From Gammaproteobacteria bacterium (lineage in GTDB: Bacteria; Pseudomonadota; Gammaproteobacteria; Burkholderiales; Rhodocyclaceae), in contig JAHJEO010000020.1 of the NCBI GenBank assembly GCA_018825305.1, positions 37,737-101,736 of the forward strand: a stretch of DNA of 64,000 nucleotides. The letters are read 5' to 3'. Positions 26,023 through 33,654 of this stretch are shown in pieces. Each line of letters opens with the position of its first letter. The stretch's first letter is position 1. Under the pieces are notes generated by a model that saw only the letters and a program-made list of their open reading frames with translations, was not told the DNA's origin and made no database searches. The position numbers were made by a program, and so were the translations under genes.

Positions 26023-28191
26023 ATGACTGCACGAAATCGCTTCATCCTTGCCATCGGCGTACTTGCCTTGCTGATGACCGGGCCGTTCTGGCTGACCGCG
26101 GCGCTGCTGGCTTCCGACCTCAAGCCCGACGAGCTCAAGGTGCTCGCCGACGTGCTGCTGCCGCGGCTGCCGATCGGCATCATGATGACCGTGGTCGGTC
26201 TGTTCATCGGTGTGTATCTGCTGCGCGAACTGTTCCGTCAATACGTGCGCGGCCTGCTCAACATGGCCGAACAACTGCGCCTGATGCACGGCGCCAATCG
26301 CAGCTTCCGCATCGCCGCCGCCGGGCCGCCCGAGGTTCGTCAGCTGGCCGAGGCGGCCAACGAACTGGCGCAGCAGCGCGACGACCTGCTCGCCGACGTC
26401 GAGGCCCGCGTGGATCAGGCAAAGGCCGCGGTCGAGAGCGAGAAAGACCGCCTCGCCGCGCTGGTTGCCGACCTGCCGCAGCCGGTCATCGTCTGCAACC
26501 TCGACGGCCGCATCCTGCTCTACAACAATCGTGCACGGCTGCAGGCGCGTGCCTTGGCCCCTGACGCCCAGGCGCCGGGGGCGCTGATCGGCCTCGGTCG
26601 CTCGATCTACGCCGTGTTCGACCATGCCCTGATCGCACATGCGCTCGAGACACTGCAACACCACCTTGAGCGCGAGGGCAGCCAGCCGCTGGCACACTTC
26701 GTTACCACCAGCCGTGCCGGCCAGCTGATCCGCGTGCAGATGGCGCCGGTCACCGCGAGCCGGCCGCGGGGCGACGGGGTCCGGCCGCTCAGACCTTCCA
26801 TCAGCGGCTACGTCCTGGCCATGGAAAACATCTCGCGCTACCTTGAGCATGACGCCCAGTGCGACCTGCTGATGCAGCAGCTGGCAGACGAAAGCCGCGG
26901 CACCATTGCCGGCATTCGCGGCAGCCTGCGCCAGGTGGCTGCGGCTGCCACCGGCGATGGCGCACGGCAGGGGCTGGATGACATAGAAAGCGCGCTGGCG
27001 CAGTTGTCGGGGAAACTCAACGCCGCCAGCAACCAGTACGCCGAAAGCATGAAGGCGCGCTGGCCGCTGGAGGAAATGATGGCTGCCGACCTGCTGGCGG
27101 CAGCCCAGCGCCGCATCGAGGCGCGGGTCGGCATCCGCACGCGGGTGGACGAAGTCGAGTCCAACCTGTGGGTCAAGGTCGACAGCTATTCGCTGACCCA
27201 GGCGGTCGCCTTCCTCGCCGCCAAGATCGAGGAAAACTACGGCACCAAACTGGTCCGGTTGCGCTGCGCCAGTGCCGGCCGCATGGTGCATCTGGACATC
27301 CTGTGGGCGGGCACGGCGGTATCGACCGAGACGCTGTTCAACTGGCAGCTCGATCCCATGCACCTGGCTGGCGAGTCCAGCCCGCTGACGCTGCGCGACG
27401 TCACCGACCGCCATGGCGGCCAGCTCAGTTGCGGGCGCGAGCGTTCGGCGCAGATGTCGCTGTTCCGTTTCGAGATTCCCGTCGCCGTGGCGCAGGAAGT
27501 CGAGAGCGTGCCGCTGCTGGTGGTCGAGAGCCGCCCCGAGTTCTACGACTTCGACCTGTTCCACCGCAGTGACGAAGACCATGCCCAGGACGACCGGCTG
27601 CTGTCCGACCTGACCTACACCGTTTTCGATACCGAGACCACCGGCCTGCAGCCGTCGAACGGCGACGAGATCATCCAGATCGGCGCGGTGCGCATCGTCA
27701 ATGGTCGTTTGCTGCGCCACGAGAGCATGGACCAGATGGTCGATCCGCAGCGCTCGCTGAATCCGGCGTCGATCCCCATCCATGGCATCACCCCGGAAAT
27801 GCTGGCCGGCCAGCCGACCATAGGCACCGTGCTGCCGCAGTTCCATGCCTTCGCCGCCGACACCGTGCTGATCGCCCACAACGCCGCATTCGACATGCGT
27901 TTCCTGCAGTTGAAGGAGGCGGCCACCGGGCTGCGCTTCACCCAGCCGGTGGTCGATACCCTGCTGCTCTCCGCCGTGGTGCACCCGAACCAGGAATCGC
28001 ACCGGCTCGAAGCCATCGCCGAGCGCCTCGGCATTCCCATCATCGGTCGCCACAACGCGCTGGGCGACGCCATCGTCACCGCCGAGGTCTTCCTGCTGCT
28101 GGTGGCCTTGCTCAAGGACATGGGCATCCGCACGCTGCGTGAGGCGCGCGAAGCGGCCGAGAAGACCTACTATGCCCGGATCAAGTACTGA
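26023..28191 (+). CDS. Membrane-anchored PAS/kinase-like protein fused to a DnaQ-type 3'-5' exonuclease
   Basis: A 722-aa fusion. Residues about 8-30 and 50-70 are membrane helices. A HAMP-like and coiled-coil stretch (LAQQRDDLLADVEARVDQAK) follows, then a PAS-like domain (VADLPQPVIVCNLDGRILLY) at about 145-260. A region resembling the dimerisation and ATP-binding domains of histidine kinases lies at about 285-490, without an obvious phosphorylatable His or G1/G2 boxes. Residues about 530-722 are a DEDDh exonuclease: TVFDTETTGL, IAHNAAFDMRFL and GRHNALGDAIVTAEV. It probably trims nucleic acid at the membrane in response to a signal, which is inference from architecture. The substrate is unknown. 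Confidence 0.85.
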   Translation: MTARNRFILAIGVLALLMTGPFWLTAALLASDLKPDELKVLADVLLPRLPIGIMMTVVGLFIGVYLLRELFRQYVRGLLNMAEQLRLMHGANRSFRIAAAGPPEVRQLAEAANELAQQRDDLLADVEARVDQAKAAVESEKDRLAALVADLPQPVIVCNLDGRILLYNNRARLQARALAPDAQAPGALIGLGRSIYAVFDHALIAHALETLQHHLEREGSQPLAHFVTTSRAGQLIRVQMAPVTASRPRGDGVRPLRPSISGYVLAMENISRYLEHDAQCDLLMQQLADESRGTIAGIRGSLRQVAAAATGDGARQGLDDIESALAQLSGKLNAASNQYAESMKARWPLEEMMAADLLAAAQRRIEARVGIRTRVDEVESNLWVKVDSYSLTQAVAFLAAKIEENYGTKLVRLRCASAGRMVHLDILWAGTAVSTETLFNWQLDPMHLAGESSPLTLRDVTDRHGGQLSCGRERSAQMSLFRFEIPVAVAQEVESVPLLVVESRPEFYDFDLFHRSDEDHAQDDRLLSDLTYTVFDTETTGLQPSNGDEIIQIGAVRIVNGRLLRHESMDQMVDPQRSLNPASIPIHGITPEMLAGQPTIGTVLPQFHAFAADTVLIAHNAAFDMRFLQLKEAATGLRFTQPVVDTLLLSAVVHPNQESHRLEAIAERLGIPIIGRHNALGDAIVTAEVFLLLVALLKDMGIRTLREAREAAEKTYYARIKY

Positions 28192-28573
28192 CCCGGCCGG
28201 GCGCATGCGGCTGGACAAATGGCTGTGGGCGGCGCGCTTCTTCAAGACGCGCAGCCTCGCCAACGCCGCGGTCGATGGCGGCAAGGTCAAACTCGACGGC
28301 CAGCAGGTGAAGCCGGCCCGCGACATCAAGGTCGGCGACGAACTCGAAATCATCACCGGCGAGCAACGCTGGACCGTCGTGGTGCGCGGCCTCAACGAAC
28401 AGCGGCGGCCGGCGCCCGAAGCGCGGCTGCTTTATGAGGAAACGGCGGCCAGCCTCGCCAGCCGCACCGAACAGGCGGAGCTGCGCAAGCTGGCGCCGCC
28501 GCCCGGCGCCGACCTGCGCGGCCGCCCCACCAAGCGTGCCGGCCGCATGATCCGGCGGTTTTCCGACGGCTGA
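28172..28573 (+). CDS. hslR: Heat-shock protein 15-like S4-domain RNA-binding protein
   Basis: HslR binds stalled 50S subunits carrying peptidyl-tRNA and helps recycle them. The product (133 aa from the ATG at 28172, or 122 aa from 28205) has an S4 domain beginning RLDKWLWAARFFKTRSLANA and continuing VKLDGQQVKPARDIKVGDEL. A basic C-terminal tail ends GRMIRRFSDG. The first start overlaps the exonuclease gene by 20 bp; the second avoids overlap. Neither has a strong ribosome binding site. Confidence 0.9.
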   Translation: MPGSSTDPAGRMRLDKWLWAARFFKTRSLANAAVDGGKVKLDGQQVKPARDIKVGDELEIITGEQRWTVVVRGLNEQRRPAPEARLLYEETAASLASRTEQAELRKLAPPPGADLRGRPTKRAGRMIRRFSDG

Positions 28574-28592
28574 GCGGCGCGCTAGGGGCGAC

Positions 28593-29072
28593 TTAGCCCC
28601 TGCCGAGCAGGCGGTCGAACCAGCCGACTTTCCTTGTCGGGCGTGCAGTGACATGGGGTGCGTCGGACCCGTGATGTTCCCGATACCAGGTGCCGAAGCG
28701 CAGGTCATGGGTCATGATGTGGCCGATCAGCCACTTGTTCAGGAAGCGCCGCAATTCCTGAACGCGATCCTCGGTCCATTCGTCGCCGGTCCCCAGAAAA
28801 TCGGCCACGGCCGCCCCGAACTCCTCGTGAAGCTTCAGGTGCGAGGCGAACGCGGGGTACTCGCTATCCTCCATGAGCTTCTGTTCGTTGGTGAAATGCG
28901 TGACGACGTAGTCCAGCAATTCGTCCACGGTCGACTGAACCGTGGCCAGGTCGAGGCGCTTCACCAGTTCGAAAAGATGCTTGTGCTCGCGATCGACCTG
29001 GGAAATGTTGATCATGAAGCCGTCGCGCCATTCGACGACGTAGGGCGGTTTTTTTACGGCGGTTTCAGACAT
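28593..29072 (-). CDS. Bacteriohemerythrin
   Basis: A single-domain hemerythrin of 159 aa that binds O2 (or NO) at a di-iron site. Iron ligands are visible in SQVDREHKHLFEL (His), VVTHFTNEQKLME (His and Glu), SHLKLHEEFG (two His) and LIGHIMTHDLRFG (His and Asp). A charged tail with WFDRLLGRG follows. AAGGAG lies 8 bp before the ATG at 29072, so the open frame extending upstream is rejected. An FNR-like site lies about 200 bp upstream. Confidence 0.93.
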   Translation of the reverse strand: MSETAVKKPPYVVEWRDGFMINISQVDREHKHLFELVKRLDLATVQSTVDELLDYVVTHFTNEQKLMEDSEYPAFASHLKLHEEFGAAVADFLGTGDEWTEDRVQELRRFLNKWLIGHIMTHDLRFGTWYREHHGSDAPHVTARPTRKVGWFDRLLGRG

Positions 29073-29454
29073 CTGCGTAGCTCCTTGAGTAATGAATGCT
29101 GTACCGCAGCGTCGGCATCGCCATGATGCGCGGGGCGCCAGCTTTCGCGCCGGCCTGACGTTGACGGTGAAATCGGTATCGTGGGTGACATCGGGCTGCC
29201 TGGGCGCCGTTTCGGGGTAAATAACCACTATGTCGTTAGTGCTAAGCATGCTACCTGCGGCGTCGGTTGAATTATTGATCTGTGTCAATAATCGGTGGGC
29301 CGAGCAGGACGTGAAACGGCCGACTGCGGCGTCCCGAGCGGGCTGGCCGGATGGCGTCCGCATTACAATCGGCGAGGCTGGCTGGCGGTGGTAGCGTTAT
29401 CGCCGGGGCGATGCGGCGGGGAGCGGCCCCGCTACTGATGCGGGGGGAAATGCC
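29073..29454. other. Divergent 380-bp intergenic region (hemerythrin / SDR)
   Basis: This is the shared control region of two divergent genes. It contains the FNR-type palindrome at 29271-29292 and no convincing gene; the open frame in phase with hemerythrin lacks a ribosome binding site. Confidence 0.6.
29271..29292. promoter_or_regulatory. Putative FNR/ANR/DNR-type binding site
   Basis: TTGATCTGTGTCAA matches TTGATnnnnATCAA with one change, and the dyad extends outward (ATTATTGA and TCAATAAT are perfect complements). It lies between bacteriohemerythrin and the SDR gene and fits oxygen or NO control. Confidence 0.6.
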
Positions 29455-30240
29455 ATGAATGTGCGACAGATGTTCGACCTGACAGGCAAGGTGGCGCTGG
29501 TCACCGGCGGATCGCGCGGGCTGGGCCTGCAGATCGCCGAGGGCCTGGCCGAGATGGGCGCGAAAAAGTCGGCGCTGGCGGCACGGCGGCAGGAGGAGCT
29601 CGACGCCGCTGCCGCCCGTCTCGACGCGGCCGGGGCCGAAGTGCTGACCATCGCCGTCGATCTCGCCACCGCCGCCGGCCCGGCTGCCATCGTCGATGCC
29701 GTGCTGGCGCGCTGGGGGCGCATCGACATCCTGGTCAACAACGCCGCCACCAGCTGGGGCGCGCCGGCCGAAGCACACCCGCTCGACGCCTGGCGCAAGG
29801 TGATGGCGCTCAACGTCGATGCGCTGTTCGCGCTGACGCAGGAAGTGGCGCGGCGGGCCATGATTCCCCAGGGCGGCGGCGCCATCCTCAACATCGCGTC
29901 CATCGTCGCCCACGGCGGCAATCCGCCCGAGATGGGCTTCGGCACGGCCGGCTACAACGCCAGCAAGGCGGCGGTGGTCAACCTGACGCAGAGCCTGGCG
30001 GCGGAGTGGGGACGCCACGGCATCCGCGTCAATGCGCTGGCGCCCGGCTTCTTCCCGACCAGGATGTCGCGCGGCCTGCTCGACACCGTCGGCGTGAAAA
30101 TGCTCGCCGCCACGCCGCTGGGCCGGCTCGGCGGCGACGATGACCTGAAGGGCGCGGCCGCTTTCCTCTGCTCCGCCGCAGCCCGCCACATCACCGGCCA
30201 GTGCCTGGCCGTCGACGGCGGGATGAGCGCGAGCTACTGA
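29455..30240 (+). CDS. Short-chain dehydrogenase/reductase (SDR) family protein
   Basis: A classical SDR of 261 aa, using NAD(P)H. Motifs: VALVTGGSRGLGLQIAE (TGxxxGxG), ILVNNAATSWG, ILNIASIVAHGG (catalytic Ser), and GYNASKAAVVNLTQ (YxxxK). It has the C-terminal ending CLAVDGGMSASY. It resembles gluconate 5-dehydrogenase-like or 3-oxoacyl-ACP reductase-like enzymes; the substrate is unknown. Residues KKSALAARRQEEL, just after the cofactor motif, come from a perfect copy of the dispersed repeat, where homologues usually have a hydrophobic strand before ARR. Confidence 0.9.
   Translation: MNVRQMFDLTGKVALVTGGSRGLGLQIAEGLAEMGAKKSALAARRQEELDAAAARLDAAGAEVLTIAVDLATAAGPAAIVDAVLARWGRIDILVNNAATSWGAPAEAHPLDAWRKVMALNVDALFALTQEVARRAMIPQGGGAILNIASIVAHGGNPPEMGFGTAGYNASKAAVVNLTQSLAAEWGRHGIRVNALAPGFFPTRMSRGLLDTVGVKMLAATPLGRLGGDDDLKGAAAFLCSAAARHITGQCLAVDGGMSASY
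29564..29588 (+). repeat. Dispersed 25-bp repeat, copy 7 (perfect; in SDR gene)
   Basis: A perfect consensus match, in frame, encoding KSALAARR in the second beta strand region of the Rossmann fold. Confidence 0.9.
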
Positions 30241-30246
30241 AGCACG

Positions 30247-30612
30247 TCAGTGCGAGCTGCCGAACGACGGGTCCAGCGTCCCCGGCGGCAGCGGCAGGCC
30301 TGCGATGCGACTGGCCTGGGCGACCGGGCCGCGCGGGAACAATTCGTACAGCCGACGGCGATCCGTGTGGTCGAAAAGCTTGTGCTCGAGTTCGCGCAAC
30401 AATGGGCCGGCCCGGAGCGCCGGGCCGAATTCGCGGAAGCGTTGGCGCAGGTAGAAGATCACCAGCCAATGGTCGTCCTCCAGCGTCAGGCCTTCGGCTT
30501 CCGCCAGCCGCGCCGCCACTAGCGGCGACCAGTGTTCGAGATCGATCATGTGGCCGTCGGGGTCCATTCCCTCCAGTCGGGCGTTGGTGATGTGCTTGTT
30601 AATGTCCAGCAT
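30247..30612 (-). CDS. DsrC/TusE-like protein lacking the C-terminal cysteine
   Basis: DsrC/TusE proteins carry sulfur on a penultimate Cys in sulfite reduction or tRNA thiolation. This 121-aa homologue has the fold (LDINKHITNARLEGMDPDGHM, EDDHWLVIFYLRQRFREFG) and the C-terminal LFPRGPVAQASRIAGLPLPPG. It has Thr and a non-conserved tail where the Cys-containing end should be, and Ser in place of the second Cys. It therefore cannot act as a sulfur carrier in the known way and resembles the cysteine-less regulatory homologues. GGAGAG precedes the ATG at 30612. It converges on the SDR gene with 6 bp between stops. Confidence 0.88.
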   Translation of the reverse strand: MLDINKHITNARLEGMDPDGHMIDLEHWSPLVAARLAEAEGLTLEDDHWLVIFYLRQRFREFGPALRAGPLLRELEHKLFDHTDRRRLYELFPRGPVAQASRIAGLPLPPGTLDPSFGSSH

Positions 30613-30753
30613 GTTGTCTCTCCTTGATTGGGGTCCCGCATTTCCTTCATAGCATGAATACCCGATCAATCAAGTCGGAAATTGGCCGGCCCTCATGGTG
30701 CCCGGTAGAATCTACGCATTCGGCGTCATTTCTGTCGCTGCGAGGAGGGACTC

Positions 30754-31968
30754 TTGGAAAACTTGCTGGCCTTTGTGGCCGGTCTGCTGCTTGGCGGCGG
30801 TGCGGTGGCGTGGCTGCTGATCGCGCGCGAGCGCGCGGCACGGGCGGCACGCGACGAACTGGCCGATACCTTCAAGGCCTTGTCCTCCGAGGCGCTGGCG
30901 AACAGCAATCGCGCTTTCCTCGACCTGGCCCAGCACACGCTGGCGCAGCAGCAGGACGCGGCGCGCGGCGATCTGGAGCGGCGCCAGCAGGCGATCGGCG
31001 AACTGGTGGCGCCGGTCAAGTCGACGCTGGATAAGTTTGAGGCACAGATCAGTGGAATCGAGAAGGCGCGCATCGAGGCCTATTCCACACTCTCCGAGCA
31101 GGTGCGGCAGATGGCCGAGTCGCAGGGCCAGTTGCGCCACGAGACCGCCAACCTGGTGAAGGCGCTGCGCGCGCCGCACACCCGCGGGCGCTGGGGCGAA
31201 CTGCAGTTGAAGCGGGTGGTAGAGATGGCCGGCATGCTCGACCACTGCGACTTCTTCGAGCAGGAAAGCACCGATACGGAAGAGGGCCGGCTGCGGCCCG
31301 ACATGATCGTGCGCCTGCCCGGCGGCAAGAACATCGTGATCGATGCCAAGGCGCCGCTGGCGGCGTATCTCGAGGCGCTCGAGGCCACCGACGAGACCGA
31401 GCGCCGCAAGAAGTTCGCCGACCACGCGCGCCATGTGCGCGACCACCTCGCCAAGCTCAGCCGCAAGGCCTACTGGGAGCAGTTCCAGCCCTCGCCGGAT
31501 TTCGTGGTGCTGTTCCTGCCCGGCGAGACCTTCTATTCGGCCGCGCTGGAAGCCGATCCCTCGCTGATCGAACAGGGCATCGAGCAGCGGGTGATCCTCG
31601 CCACGCCGACCACACTGATCGCCCTGCTGCGGGCGGTGGCCTACGGCTGGAAGCAGGAGGCGCTCAACGACAATGCACAGAAGATCTCGGCGCTGGGGCG
31701 CGAACTGTACGAGCGCATCGCGGTGCTGGCCGACCACTGGGGCAGCGTAGGCAAGAACCTGGGCGAGGCGGTGTCGGCCTACAACAGGGCGGTGGGCTCG
31801 CTGGAGTCCCGCGTGTTGGTAACGGCGCGGAAATTCAAGGACCTGCAGGCCGCGCCCGAGGGCAAGGAAATCAGGGATCTCGGCCCCGTGGAAGCGCAGG
31901 CGCGGACGCTGCAGGCCGAAGAACTTTCTTTACCTAAAGACATAAACGCGGCGCATAATCAACAGTAA
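30754..31968 (+). CDS. rmuC: DNA recombination protein RmuC homologue
   Basis: RmuC limits DNA inversions at short inverted repeats and has a restriction-endonuclease-like domain. The 404-aa protein has an N-terminal membrane helix ([20 protein letters not shown]) and a long coiled coil to about residue 140. The RmuC core follows, with [36 protein letters not shown] and [25 protein letters not shown] start at 30754 follows GAGGAGGG. Confidence 0.93.
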   Translation: MENLLAFVAGLLLGGGAVAWLLIARERAARAARDELADTFKALSSEALANSNRAFLDLAQHTLAQQQDAARGDLERRQQAIGELVAPVKSTLDKFEAQISGIEKARIEAYSTLSEQVRQMAESQGQLRHETANLVKALRAPHTRGRWGELQLKRVVEMAGMLDHCDFFEQESTDTEEGRLRPDMIVRLPGGKNIVIDAKAPLAAYLEALEATDETERRKKFADHARHVRDHLAKLSRKAYWEQFQPSPDFVVLFLPGETFYSAALEADPSLIEQGIEQRVILATPTTLIALLRAVAYGWKQEALNDNAQKISALGRELYERIAVLADHWGSVGKNLGEAVSAYNRAVGSLESRVLVTARKFKDLQAAPEGKEIRDLGPVEAQARTLQAEELSLPKDINAAHNQQ

Positions 31969-32015
31969 ATAAGAATATTCGAACACTCCGGCAGTAGGAC
32001 GGAAGGGGAAACAGC

Positions 32016-33467
32016 ATGATTGTGCGGCGTATCGTCACTCTGGCTTGCATTGCCGGATTTCCGGCTGCGGTACATGCCACCAACGGCATGAACATGGAGG
32101 GCTACGGCCCCATCGCCCTCGGCATGGGCGGTGCCGCGATGGCCTACGACGTCGGCAACGCCGGCATGATCAACAACCCGGCGACGCTGACGGCGATCAA
32201 GCCGGGCACGCAGCGGCTGGCCCTGTTCGTCGGCGGGCTGATGCCCGACGTTTCCTCGAACAGCAAGGGCTCGGCGGCGGACCTGTTCGTGATGCCGGCG
32301 GCTGGCTACATTCGCCGCGATGGCAATCTTGTCTGGGGTGCGGGCATGATGGCCCAGGGCGGTATGGGTACCGAGTATTCGGATGGCGGCTTCTGGGGCA
32401 CGCTCACCCATGCCGGTGCAGCGCCGGCGGCCGGGGCCATGGCGGCTGGACAGGCTTTGCGCAACCTGTCCGAGGTCGGCGTCGGCCGTGTGCTGTTGCC
32501 GCTGGCCTACCAGGTCAATGATCGCCTGAGTCTAGGAGGCAGCCTCGACTACGTCTGGGCCGGCATGGACATTCAGTGGCTGGTCGACGGCGCACATTTC
32601 GCCGACATGATGCCGACCGGCACGCGGCGCTTCGGGGCGGTTAGCGGTACGCTCGTCAGCACCTTCCAGGCGATGATGACGCCGCCAGCACCGCCGATCA
32701 ATTCGATAGGCTGGGGCTACTTCGATTTCAACCAGAGCGGCAGTTTCCGCCAGAAGGCCAACGGCAACGGCTGGGCCGGCAACATCGGCTTCACCTACAA
32801 GGCCAGCGATACCCTGACCGTCGGCGGCGTCTATCACGCCAAGACCGCGATCTCGGATCTCGAAACCGGCAGTTCGGATGCGAAGGTGACCTTCAACACC
32901 AATATGGGCACCATCCCGCTGGTCGGTCGTGTCAGGATCAGCGACTTCGAATGGCCCGAAACCTGGGTCCTCGGCCTCTCATGGCAGGCCAATGACCGCT
33001 GGCAGATCGCAGCCGACTACAAGCGCATCAACTGGGCCGAGGTCATGAAGCGCTTCCGCATGACCTTCACCGCCGCGCCGGCGGGGAGCCAGACCGGGCC
33101 ATTGGCTCCCGGCTTCGGTGGTTTGGTGATGAACATGGACTACTTCCAGAACTGGCGCGACCAGAACGTATTCATGATTGGCGGCGGCTACAAGCTGAAT
33201 GACGCGACGACCTTGCGTTTCGGCGTGAACGTGGCGAACAACCCGGTACCCGACGAGTTCGTGTCACCGCTATTTCCTGCCGTCGTCACCAACCACCTGA
33301 CCTTCGGGGTCGATCACCGCATCACGCCGGATTCCTTTGTCCACGCGACCGTCAGTCATGCGCCGCGCGTCAGCGTAAGCAATCAGTGGGGTGCGGTCGG
33401 CGGCCAGAACCAAAGCATCAGCCACTCCCAGACCAACTGGCAGCTGTCCTACGGTTACCGTTTTTGA
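32016..33467 (+). CDS. OmpP1/FadL/TodX-family outer membrane transporter
   Basis: FadL-type porins take up long-chain fatty acids or aromatic hydrocarbons through the outer membrane. The 483-aa product has a signal peptide ending AVHA and then the mature N-terminal motif TNGMNMEGYGPIALGMGGAA, with DVGNAGMINNPATL, the FadL hatch region. Beta-barrel strands follow and the chain ends in Phe (LSYGYRF). GGAAGGGGA precedes the ATG at 32016. No fatty-acid or aromatic degradation genes adjoin it, so the substrate is open. Confidence 0.92.
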   Translation: MIVRRIVTLACIAGFPAAVHATNGMNMEGYGPIALGMGGAAMAYDVGNAGMINNPATLTAIKPGTQRLALFVGGLMPDVSSNSKGSAADLFVMPAAGYIRRDGNLVWGAGMMAQGGMGTEYSDGGFWGTLTHAGAAPAAGAMAAGQALRNLSEVGVGRVLLPLAYQVNDRLSLGGSLDYVWAGMDIQWLVDGAHFADMMPTGTRRFGAVSGTLVSTFQAMMTPPAPPINSIGWGYFDFNQSGSFRQKANGNGWAGNIGFTYKASDTLTVGGVYHAKTAISDLETGSSDAKVTFNTNMGTIPLVGRVRISDFEWPETWVLGLSWQANDRWQIAADYKRINWAEVMKRFRMTFTAAPAGSQTGPLAPGFGGLVMNMDYFQNWRDQNVFMIGGGYKLNDATTLRFGVNVANNPVPDEFVSPLFPAVVTNHLTFGVDHRITPDSFVHATVSHAPRVSVSNQWGAVGGQNQSISHSQTNWQLSYGYRF

Positions 33468-33476
33468 CGGGAATTT

Positions 33477-33503
33477 CGCAAGGCTCATGCCCTGAGCCTT
33501 GCG
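33477..33503 (+). terminator. Stem-loop after the OmpP1-type gene
   Basis: CGCAAGGCTCA and TGAGCCTTGCG form a perfect 11-bp stem with a 5-nt loop, 10 bp after the stop. There is no T-run, so termination or 3' end stabilisation is likely but not certain. Confidence 0.65.
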
Positions 33504-33512
33504 GGCGCAACA

Positions 33513-33539
33513 ATGGCCTCCGTCAATCACGGAGGCCAT
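33513..33539 (+). promoter_or_regulatory. Stem-loop sequestering the ribosome binding site of a 28-codon ORF
   Basis: ATGGCCTCCGT and ACGGAGGCCAT form a perfect 11-bp stem with loop CAATC. The GGAGG at 33531-33535, which would serve the ATG at 33541, lies wholly inside the stem. Confidence 0.6.
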
Positions 33540-33540
33540 C

Positions 33541-33627
33541 ATGCTGCAAACCCAAGCCGATACCCTTGTCTTCTGGATCACCGCCTTCGGCGGCCTGATC
33601 GCGCTGTTGCTGCCGCGCTTCGCTTGA
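33541..33627 (+). CDS. Small single-helix membrane protein (28 aa), putative
   Basis: The ORF starts MLQTQADTLVFWIT and ends with a hydrophobic run, FGGLIALLLPRFA. It would be a membrane helix with a positively charged C-terminal end. GGAGG lies 5 bp before the ATG, which is a good signal, but the whole site is inside the preceding hairpin. It is placed between the OmpP1-type gene and the AddB-like gene. It resembles bacterial small membrane proteins or leader peptides. Unrecognised; the evidence is the start signal and composition only. Confidence 0.5.
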   Translation: MLQTQADTLVFWITAFGGLIALLLPRFA

Positions 33628-33654
33628 CCGCGGACGCCGCCTATACTCCGGCCG

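Noticed and set aside
23872..28395. A 1507-codon open frame on the minus strand across acs and the exonuclease gene
   Set aside because: It is antisense to two clearly real genes, has low-complexity Asp/Gly/His/Arg-rich translation and no family motif. It is the usual high-GC antisense artefact.
29073..29363. N-terminal extension of bacteriohemerythrin through the open upstream frame
   Set aside because: A clear AAGGAG and ATG at 29072 give the standard hemerythrin start. The extension has no ribosome binding site and overlaps the FNR-like site.
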